Positions 1 through 3,633 of a DNA stretch of 5,257 bases are shown one piece after another; within the stretch, counting starts at the first letter, position 1; the number at the start of each line of letters is the position of its first letter. A model generated the notes under the pieces. That model searched no databases and was not told the origin of the DNA. It was given only the letters and a program-made list of their open reading frames with translations. The stretch spans positions 15,890 to 21,146 of the forward strand of contig JAAUZS010000009.1 in NCBI GenBank assembly GCA_014804495.1. Reading direction: 5' to 3'. Origin of the DNA: Lachnospiraceae bacterium (lineage in GTDB: Bacteria; Bacillota; Clostridia; Lachnospirales; Lachnospiraceae). The position numbers and the translations under genes were made by a program.

Positions 1-59
1 CATTCCACGGAGGCATAAAATGACTTTAAATCAATACAGAGATAGATATGCTCTTTCAT
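1..59 (-). CDS. Y-family DNA polymerase (DinB/UmuC type), N-terminal fragment
   Basis: Reading the minus strand from the ATG at 59-57 gives 19 codons, MKEHIYLCIDLKSFYASVE, before the window edge. The IDLKSFYASVE stretch is the first catalytic motif of Y-family translesion polymerases. Asp10 would be a metal-binding carboxylate, and Tyr15 sits where the steric-gate aromatic residue is found in Dpo4-like enzymes. A purine-rich ribosome site (GGAAAGGGGAAGAGG on the minus strand, about 63-77) lies just upstream and fixes the start. The family copies damaged DNA with low fidelity, and in Firmicutes some members are SOS-induced. The LexA-type box at 152-165 and promoter at 114-142 fit that. The gene runs leftward, divergent from everything else here. 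Only the N-terminus is visible, so the subfamily (DinB versus UmuC/UvrX-like) is undecided. Confidence 0.85.
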   Translation of the reverse strand, partial: MKEHIYLCIDLKSFYASVE

Positions 60-113
60 GCCGCCTCTTCCCCTTTCCTTAACTGATACGACTATTATGT
101 GCCATATGAATAA

Positions 114-142
114 AGTATATCATAAAATGTTTGAAATGTCTC
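114..142 (-). promoter_or_regulatory. Candidate sigma-A promoter of the Y-family polymerase gene
   Basis: On the minus strand, GAGACA (142-137, 4 of 6 to TTGACA) is followed after 17 bases by TATACT (119-114, 5 of 6 to TATAAT). The bases just before the -10 read TGA, an extended -10 signature. Transcription would start near 107, leaving a leader of about 48 bases before the ATG at 59. Confidence 0.5.
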
Positions 143-151
143 TATTTATTT

Positions 152-165
152 CGAACAAATGTTTG
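152..165. promoter_or_regulatory. LexA/DinR-type SOS box
   Basis: CGAACAAATGTTTG fits the Gram-positive LexA (DinR) operator, built on CGAAC-N4-GTT with dyad symmetry. One half-site reads GTTTG rather than the perfectly symmetric GTTCG. It lies about 10 bases upstream of the candidate -35 of the leftward Y-family polymerase gene and 93 bases from its start codon. Both the location and the gene type agree with SOS control. That LexA binds here is inference. Confidence 0.65.
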
Positions 166-198
166 TATTTTAGGCGTACAGCTAGAGAATTTAAAAAA

Positions 199-224
199 GT
201 GTAAAGTCTAAGTAATTTTTACAC
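199..224. repeat. Short AT-rich inverted repeat in the divergent intergenic region
   Basis: GTGTAAA (199-205) and TTTACAC (218-224) form a perfect 7-bp inverted repeat with a 12-base loop. On the minus strand the second arm is followed by six T's (198-193), so it resembles a weak terminator for leftward transcription, but no leftward gene ends here. It could equally be an operator. Apart from this repeat, the SOS box and the promoters, I see nothing else in 60-311. Confidence 0.3.
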
Positions 225-256
225 CCCGTTATCCAATTATATATTTTATGTATTGC

Positions 257-285
257 TTGACATAAAAATAAAATTGTGATAATTT
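257..285 (+). promoter_or_regulatory. Promoter of the leader peptide/GNAT unit
   Basis: A perfect -35, TTGACA, is at 257-262. Two overlapping -10 readings exist: GATAAT at 278-283 (5 of 6, spacer 15), or TAATTT at 280-285 (spacer 17) preceded by TGA as an extended -10. Transcription would start near 290, just ahead of the leader ORF's ribosome site at 298-303. The arrangement closely parallels the promoter at 1029-1057. Confidence 0.65.
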
Positions 286-311
286 ATTAAAAAATTCAGG
301 AGAACATTGAA

Positions 312-368
312 ATGCAGAACTTACATTTTACAATGAATTATATGTATTTGTATTACAGACGTACTTAG
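312..368 (+). CDS. Putative leader peptide of the GNAT gene (18 aa)
   Basis: This short ORF encodes MQNLHFTMNYMYLYYRRT. A good ribosome site, AGGAGA (298-303), lies 8 bases before its ATG, and a promoter lies just upstream, so it should be translated first on the transcript. The stop codon is 11 bases before the 5' arm of the hairpin at 380-440. A ribosome paused in the last codons would therefore mask that arm and change the downstream folding. The C-terminus is rich in Tyr and ends in two Arg, which might matter for stalling, but I recognise no characterised arrest motif. Size, ribosome site and position are seen in the sequence. The role as a sensor of ribosome-targeting drugs is inferred by analogy with the leader peptides of erm, mef and cat genes. 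Confidence 0.5.
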   Translation: MQNLHFTMNYMYLYYRRT

Positions 369-379
369 AAGTAATTGTG

Positions 380-440
380 TTCCGATTTGGCACATGGTTA
401 CTCAGGGTAGGTCTGATATGTCAGTGCATATAAATCGGAA
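380..440 (+). promoter_or_regulatory. Early leader hairpin (anti-antiterminator) of the GNAT attenuator
   Basis: TTCCGATTT (380-388) and AAATCGGAA (432-440) form a perfect 9-bp stem. Inside it GCAC (390-393) pairs with GTGC (424-427), and TCAG (402-405) with CTGA (413-416). Together these tie up bases 413-427, which are needed for the later antiterminator pairing. Formation of this hairpin would therefore favour the terminator at 489-523. Confidence 0.6.
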
Positions 441-503
441 GATGTGAGTTTGAACAATATAATGTTTGTCATAACCGATGTTTAATAGATGCACTGGACA
501 TAT
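416..503 (+). promoter_or_regulatory. Antiterminator pairing of the GNAT attenuator
   Basis: ATATGTCAGTGCAT (416-429) is complementary over 14 base pairs to 489-503 (ATGCACTG-G-ACATAT), with a single bulged G. Two further G-U pairs are possible at 414-415 with 504-505. The 3' partner is exactly the 5' arm of the terminator hairpin, and the 5' partner overlaps the inner stems of the 380-440 hairpin. The structures are thus mutually exclusive in the order expected of an attenuator. Confidence 0.6.
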
Positions 504-523
504 TGTATGTTTGGTGCATTTTT
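489..523 (+). terminator. Intrinsic terminator (attenuator) ahead of the GNAT gene
   Basis: Bases 489-502 pair with 506-519 as a continuous 14-bp stem with loop TTG. The outer six pairs (ATGCAC/GTGCAT) and inner five (ACATA/TATGT) are Watson-Crick; three G-U pairs lie between. TTTTT (519-523) follows, then GTGTTT. The U-tract ends just before the GNAT ribosome site (530-536), the usual place for a transcription attenuator. The three G-U pairs make it only moderately stable. Confidence 0.6.
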
Positions 524-542
524 GTGTTTGGAAAGGATGCAT

Positions 543-1019
543 ATGAAAATAGAATTATTAAGAGCAGATGTAAACGACGCAAAAGAAATCCACGCCATGC
601 AGATTGAATCATTCAAAGAGCTGTTAGAGAAATATCGTGACTTTGATACAAGTCCCGGAAATGAAAGTGCGGAGAGAGTAGAAGCACGCTTAAAACAGGA
701 CTTCACATATTATTACTTTATCTGTGTTGGGGCACAAAAAGCCGGCGCAATCCGTATTGTTGATAAAAAAGAAGACGGCAAAAATAAGAGAATTTCTCCG
801 CTATTTGTATTACCTGAATTTCAAGGTCGGGGAATTGCGCAAGAAGCAATCCGGCTATGCGAAGAAATACACGGTAGTAAAAACTGGGAACTGGATACCA
901 TTTTGCAGGAGCCTAAGAACTGTTATTTGTATGAGAAAATGGGATATCGGCAGACAGGAAAGACAGAAGTAATAAACGAAAGGCTAACATTGGTATTTTA
1001 TGAGAAGAATATAGAATAA
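543..1019 (+). CDS. GNAT-family N-acetyltransferase
   Basis: The 158-residue protein is a single GNAT domain. Its acetyl-CoA-binding motif A is VLPEFQGRGIA (residues 89-99), containing the Q-x-x-G-x-G/A loop (Q94, G97) that holds the pyrophosphate. The C-terminal NCYLYEKMGYRQTGK (126-140) matches the motif B region, with the Y-E-K-x-G-Y signature. The family transfers an acetyl group from acetyl-CoA to an amine, and the acceptor cannot be told from sequence. I chose the ATG at 543 because GGAAAGG (530-536) lies 6 bases upstream. An in-frame ATG at 489 lacks a ribosome site and falls inside the terminator hairpin. Control by a leader attenuator and the efflux gene downstream suggest a resistance or self-protection role, but this is inference. 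There is no terminator after the stop codon; the next promoter begins 9 bases later. Confidence 0.88.
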   Translation: MKIELLRADVNDAKEIHAMQIESFKELLEKYRDFDTSPGNESAERVEARLKQDFTYYYFICVGAQKAGAIRIVDKKEDGKNKRISPLFVLPEFQGRGIAQEAIRLCEEIHGSKNWELDTILQEPKNCYLYEKMGYRQTGKTEVINERLTLVFYEKNIE

Positions 1020-1028
1020 ACACTTCTT

Positions 1029-1057
1029 TTGACACCTCAGTCCATAGATGATACAAT
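1029..1057 (+). promoter_or_regulatory. Near-consensus promoter of the leader peptide/MFS unit
   Basis: TTGACA (1029-1034) is perfect. After exactly 17 bases comes TACAAT (1052-1057, 5 of 6), preceded by TGA as an extended -10. The predicted start near 1064 falls at the edge of the leader ORF's ribosome site (1065-1072), giving a 5' UTR of under 20 bases. The transporter can therefore be transcribed independently of the GNAT gene, with read-through from it also possible. Confidence 0.8.
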
Positions 1058-1080
1058 AACACTAAAAGGAGGCGAATAAT

Positions 1081-1161
1081 ATGTTATGCCATATGTTTAT
1101 TGATTTAAGCGTATTACTCTGTACAAGGTCTGATGTCAGGACGAAACTTGTACAGAGATAG
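1081..1161 (+). CDS. Putative leader peptide of the MFS gene (26 aa)
   Basis: The ORF has a near-perfect ribosome site, AAAGGAGG (1065-1072), 8 bases before its ATG, and a very strong promoter just upstream. The peptide begins MLCHMFIDLS and ends VRTKLVQR. Residues 20-22, R-T-K, fit the +x+ motif (basic, any, basic) at which macrolide-bound ribosomes are known to pause. Their codons (1138-1146) lie in the loop of the perfect hairpin whose arms are 1117-1127 and 1147-1157, so a pause there would disturb the leader folding. Unlike the first leader ORF, this one runs through the hairpin, ending 4 bases after it. A five-codon alternative from the ATG at 1086 ends at 1103, before the hairpin, but its spacing from the ribosome site (13 bases) is worse. 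Drug sensing is inference. Confidence 0.6.
   Translation: MLCHMFIDLSVLLCTRSDVRTKLVQR
1117..1157 (+). promoter_or_regulatory. Perfect 11-bp hairpin in the MFS leader
   Basis: CTCTGTACAAG (1117-1127) and CTTGTACAGAG (1147-1157) are perfectly complementary, with a 19-base loop. The loop contains TCTGATGTCAG, shared with the GNAT leader, and the RTK codons. No T-tract follows, so it is not itself a terminator. It is the counterpart of the 380-440 hairpin and excludes the longer pairing described at 1121-1191. Confidence 0.75.
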
Positions 1162-1191
1162 AAATTAATTCGTCCACATTGGATTTTGTAC
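1121..1191 (+). promoter_or_regulatory. Alternative long stem in the MFS leader
   Basis: Bases 1121-1145 can pair with 1169-1191. Sixteen pairs (1121-1136 with 1176-1191, four of them G-U) plus seven Watson-Crick pairs (GGACGAA 1139-1145 with TTCGTCC 1169-1175) are interrupted only by bulged C1137-A1138. This 23-bp stem shares its 5' strand with both the arm and the loop of the 1117-1157 hairpin, so only one can form fully. It matches the antiterminator of the GNAT leader in position and in the wobble pairs next to the shared motif. Confidence 0.65.
1172..1187 (+). terminator. Weak terminator-like hairpin in the MFS leader
   Basis: GTCCA (1172-1176) pairs with TGGAT (1180-1184) around a CAT loop, followed by a T-run at 1184-1187. 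It shares its 5' arm with the long alternative stem, as expected for the terminator of an attenuator. The stem is only 5 bp with one G-U pair, so termination would be inefficient. It may be a decayed or non-functional counterpart of the 489-523 terminator. Confidence 0.25.
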
Positions 1192-1229
1192 TTATAGTAG
1201 TAATAAAAAGTAATACATAAAACTATAAG
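1191..1229 (+). promoter_or_regulatory. Inverted repeat touching the MFS ribosome site
   Basis: CTTATAGT (1191-1198) and ACTATAAG (1222-1229) are a perfect 8-bp inverted repeat. The second arm overlaps the start of the ribosome site AAGGAG (1227-1232), so folding could lower translation of the transporter. The stem is AT-rich and the loop is 23 bases, so stability is doubtful. Confidence 0.3.
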
Positions 1230-1241
1230 GAGAATAATTCA

Positions 1242-2528
1242 ATGGATAATAAATTTAAAAAATATATAGTATTTTGGCTTAGTCAGTCTGTGTCGCAGCT
1301 AGGAAGCGCTATGACGAGTTTCGCTTTGATTCTGTGGGTTTATACGGTGAATCATTCGGCGTTTACGGTTTCAATGATGTCATTCTGCAGTTATGTTCCG
1401 TACATTGTAGTAAGCTTGTTTGCAGGGACTTTTGTTGACAGACATAGCAAGAAAAAGATAATGTTGGTATCGGATACTATTGCCGCGGTATGTACCTGTT
1501 TTATTTTCTCTATGTGGATTTTCGGAGGTCTGCAAATCTGGCATATTTATATCGTGAACAGCGTTATCGGTTTCATGAATGCTTTCCAGTCGCCGGCGTC
1601 AAGTGTGGCTATAGGAAAAATGGTGCCTAAGGAGAAACTTGCAAATGTAAGCGGAATGAATTCGTTTTCCGGGAACCTGGTATCTGTACTGACACCTGTA
1701 ATAGCTTCGTTCTTATTTGCAATCAGCGGACTCAAAGCTATACTGATGATTGATTTAGGAAGCTTTCTTGTTGCCTTTCTGGTACTGCTTTTATTGATTC
1801 AAATTCCGGAAGACGAAGTAAAGGATGAAAATAAAACTTCCGCGTTCGCCGGATGTAAAGAAGGGTATCGGTTCTTAATCAGCAATAGGGCAATATTTGT
1901 TATTGTTATAACAATGGCGTTAATAAACTTCCTATCGAGGCTGACCTATGAAAATATACTATCTCCGATGATACTGGCAAGAAGCAGAGACGACAGTCTT
2001 ACGCTTGGTATTGTGAGCGCAGTCATGGGTATTGGTGGTATCATAGGCGGAGTAATTGTTTCGGCAGGAAAGATGTCAAAAGATAATATAAAGACGATAT
2101 ATTTGTCTGCAGCATTTTCTTTTCTGCTTGGCGATTTACTGATGGGAGCGGGCAGAAATGTTGTGATATGGTCGTTTGCCGGATTTGCGGCGAGCCTGCC
2201 TATTCCGTTTATTAATGCGGCGCAGAATGTAATCCTGTACAGAATGGTACCGGAAAATATGCAGGGCAGAATATTTGCAGTCAGAAACGCCATACAGTTT
2301 AGCACGATTCCTGTGGGAATTCTTTTAGGAGGATTCTTGGCTGATTATGTCTTTGAACCTTTTATGCAGGGAGGGAATGCGACTGCGTCAGCGCTGCACA
2401 TGATTGTCGGAGAAGGAGCAGGGAGCGGCATGGCGGTGATGTTTTTGTGCACAGGAATATTGGGAAGTATGTCCAGTATTATCTGCTATATGAGACTTCA
2501 AAAATACAGGAAAGAAATGACGTGGTAA
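1242..2528 (+). CDS. MFS drug-efflux-type transporter (Mef-like)
   Basis: The 428-residue integral membrane protein is of the usual size for a 12-helix major facilitator. The loop after the second helix carries the MFS motif A, GTFVDRHSKKK (residues 62-72, with D66, R67 and basic residues). Other family-typical blocks are NAFQSPASS (113-121) in the N-half and MVPENMQGRIFAVRN (335-349) in the C-half. This pattern is that of the MFS_3/Mef-like efflux group, which exports macrolides, other drugs or siderophores by proton antiport; the actual substrate cannot be read here. The start at 1242 has AAGGAG (1227-1232) 9 bases upstream. The gene is preceded by its own promoter and an elaborate leader, and is closed by a strong terminator. 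Together with the leader peptide, this suggests inducible antibiotic efflux (inference). Confidence 0.88.
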   Translation: MDNKFKKYIVFWLSQSVSQLGSAMTSFALILWVYTVNHSAFTVSMMSFCSYVPYIVVSLFAGTFVDRHSKKKIMLVSDTIAAVCTCFIFSMWIFGGLQIWHIYIVNSVIGFMNAFQSPASSVAIGKMVPKEKLANVSGMNSFSGNLVSVLTPVIASFLFAISGLKAILMIDLGSFLVAFLVLLLLIQIPEDEVKDENKTSAFAGCKEGYRFLISNRAIFVIVITMALINFLSRLTYENILSPMILARSRDDSLTLGIVSAVMGIGGIIGGVIVSAGKMSKDNIKTIYLSAAFSFLLGDLLMGAGRNVVIWSFAGFAASLPIPFINAAQNVILYRMVPENMQGRIFAVRNAIQFSTIPVGILLGGFLADYVFEPFMQGGNATASALHMIVGEGAGSGMAVMFLCTGILGSMSSIICYMRLQKYRKEMTW

Positions 2529-2569
2529 GGATTGTCAACTTTTTTGTTTTTTGATAATGAAGCGTGAAC

Positions 2570-2596
2570 AAAAGGCAAAGGTTTCTTTGCCTTTTT
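2570..2596 (+). terminator. Intrinsic terminator after the MFS gene
   Basis: AAAAGGCAAAG (2570-2580) and CTTTGCCTTTT (2585-2595) form a perfect 11-bp stem with loop GTTT, followed by a short T-rich stretch (TTGTT). It lies about 42 bases after the MFS stop and 18 bases before the next gene's start. It separates the accessory module from the nusA region, although partial read-through into the next gene is possible. Confidence 0.88.
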
Positions 2597-2613
2597 GTTA
2601 GATGGAGAACATT

Positions 2614-3009
2614 ATGGAAAATTTTTTATATTGGGTCGTGGGACAGGTGGCGAGAGTACACAATTATCTCCTGCGGATGAACGACACTTATGAGTACAAC
2701 TTTTCGGATAAAGAATTACATTTCCTTATAATTGGCGCTATGGGAATGATGATGATATTTGTGGTACACCCGATTTTTAAATGGCTGGTAAAGCATGGTC
2801 ATATTATGATGATTAGCTGGATATATGTGTTTACCCTGATAATTGTCATCACCTTTGCCATAGAGATTGGTCAGCGGGTCACGCACACAGGTGTCATGGA
2901 GTTTAAGGATATAGTGTTTGGCGTGTTCGGATTTATCAGTATGTTTTTGGTTTTTTCCGTGGTGCGTGGTATTTACCATCTGGTGCTGCGGCTCATGCAT
3001 GGAATTTAG
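2614..3009 (+). CDS. Small membrane protein with a VanZ-like pattern
   Basis: The 131-residue protein has three likely membrane helices (about residues 35-52, 63-83 and 101-118) and no signal peptide. The segment FAIEIGQ, then MEFKDIVFGVFG (E84, Q87, E96, D99, G103, G106), resembles the E-x-x-Q ... D-I ... G signature of VanZ-like proteins, but the protein is shorter than typical members and the match is by eye. Its function is unknown. The start at 2614 is preferred because GGAG (2604-2607) lies 6 bases upstream; an in-frame ATG at 2602 has no ribosome site. No clear promoter lies between the preceding terminator and this gene. A poor candidate is at 2532-2558 (TTGTCA, GATAAT, spacer 15), but its transcript would run straight into the terminator. 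The gene precedes the nusA operon by about 130 bases. Confidence 0.7.
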   Translation: MENFLYWVVGQVARVHNYLLRMNDTYEYNFSDKELHFLIIGAMGMMMIFVVHPIFKWLVKHGHIMMISWIYVFTLIIVITFAIEIGQRVTHTGVMEFKDIVFGVFGFISMFLVFSVVRGIYHLVLRLMHGI

Positions 3010-3029
3010 TAGTTTTTTGCAAATTATGC

Positions 3030-3058
3030 TTGCAATCAAGCAGTTTAGGTGTTACACT
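3030..3058 (+). promoter_or_regulatory. Weak candidate promoter for the rimP-nusA operon
   Basis: TTGCAA (3030-3035) and TACACT (3053-3058) are 17 bases apart, each 4 of 6 to consensus. A TATATAAGAT stretch directly after (3058-3067) could serve as an alternative -10. An operon promoter is expected in this gap (3010-3140), but the match is weak and read-through from the VanZ-like gene is also possible. Confidence 0.35.
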
Positions 3059-3091
3059 ATATAAGATATCAAAGGTATTATTTACTAATTT

Positions 3092-3118
3092 AGAGTGGAC
3101 TCGCGAGTCCACTCTTTT
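3092..3118 (+). terminator. Perfect palindromic hairpin in the rimP leader (possible attenuator)
   Basis: AGAGTGGACTCG (3092-3103) is followed directly by its exact reverse complement (3104-3115), a 24-base perfect palindrome. As RNA it gives a 10-bp stem with a CGCG loop, followed by a short U-run (3115-3118) and then AT. It sits 9 bases before the rimP ribosome-site region. The structure looks like an intrinsic terminator or attenuator at the head of the nusA operon. The short U-run suggests partial termination or an mRNA-stabilising 5' hairpin. Confidence 0.6.
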
Positions 3119-3140
3119 ATGTGAAAGGGAGAAACAGAAG

Positions 3141-3605
3141 ATGTCGAAAAGTAAGACATACGAATCCGAAACGGAAGCGATACTTGCTCCGATCGCAGAG
3201 CGGTTCGGCGTAGAGATATATGACGTCGAATATGTTAAAGAGGGAAGCGACTGGTACTTAAGAGCATATATTGACAAGCCGGGCGGGGTCAATATAAAGG
3301 ATTGCGAAGATGTAAGCCGCGCATTATCAGATGAACTGGACAGGGCGGATTTTATAGAGGACGCTTATATTCTCGAAGTCAGCAGTCCGGGGCTTGGCAG
3401 GACGCTTAAGAAAGATAAGCACCTTGAGAAAAGTCTGGGAGAAGAAGTGGAGATAAAGACTTATAAGCCCATAGATAAGCAAAAAGAATTTCGCGGTATT
3501 CTGAAAGCTTATGACGCAGAAAAGATTATCATAACGATAGAAAATGAAGAGAAAATATTTGCCAGAGGAGAAATAGCGCTCATCAGGCTGGCTTTGGATT
3601 TTTAA
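3141..3605 (+). CDS. rimP: Ribosome maturation factor RimP
   Basis: The 154-residue protein matches RimP in length and sequence. It helps assemble the 30S ribosomal subunit in the cytoplasm. The N-terminal domain holds LAPIAERFGVEIYDVEY (15-31), the NIKDCEDVSRALSDELD block (51-67) and the family hallmark LEVSSPGLGRTL (78-89). The C-terminal SH3-like domain covers about 92-154. The start at 3141 has GGGAG (3127-3131) 9 bases upstream. The frame is open further upstream through the palindromic hairpin, but no start there has a ribosome site. rimP directly before nusA is the standard order in most bacteria, and the two genes are only 28 bases apart. Confidence 0.96.
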   Translation: MSKSKTYESETEAILAPIAERFGVEIYDVEYVKEGSDWYLRAYIDKPGGVNIKDCEDVSRALSDELDRADFIEDAYILEVSSPGLGRTLKKDKHLEKSLGEEVEIKTYKPIDKQKEFRGILKAYDAEKIIITIENEEKIFARGEIALIRLALDF

Positions 3606-3633
3606 CAGAACATAAAGGAGGATGGATAAGAAA

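Noticed and set aside
20..82. Twenty-codon plus-strand ORF with a GGAGG ribosome-like site at 9-13
   Set aside because: It is antisense to the start of the Y-family polymerase, whose minus-strand translation gives a recognisable catalytic motif; the GGAGG is chance.
489..542. N-terminal extension of the GNAT protein from the ATG at 489
   Set aside because: There is no ribosome site before 489, the segment forms the attenuator terminator, and GGAAAGG at 530-536 supports the start at 543.
724..972. Second-frame 82-codon ORF inside the GNAT gene
   Set aside because: Out-of-frame shadow with no ribosome site or domain features; the GNAT frame carries clear motifs.
1946..2305. Long antisense ORF within the MFS gene
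   Set aside because: Product of codon bias on the opposite strand; no ribosome site, no recognisable protein.
2532..2558. Promoter-like TTGTCA and GATAAT before the VanZ-like gene
   Set aside because: The spacer is 15 and transcription would start just before a strong intrinsic terminator (2570-2596), so it is unlikely to serve the gene.
3028..3041. Small inverted repeat GCTTG-CAAT-CAAGC
   Set aside because: Only 5 bp and no T-tract; probably chance in the intergenic region.
3030..3140. Upstream extension of RimP from a TTG at 3030
   Set aside because: The frame is open by chance across the palindromic hairpin; the family's usual length and the ribosome site support the start at 3141.
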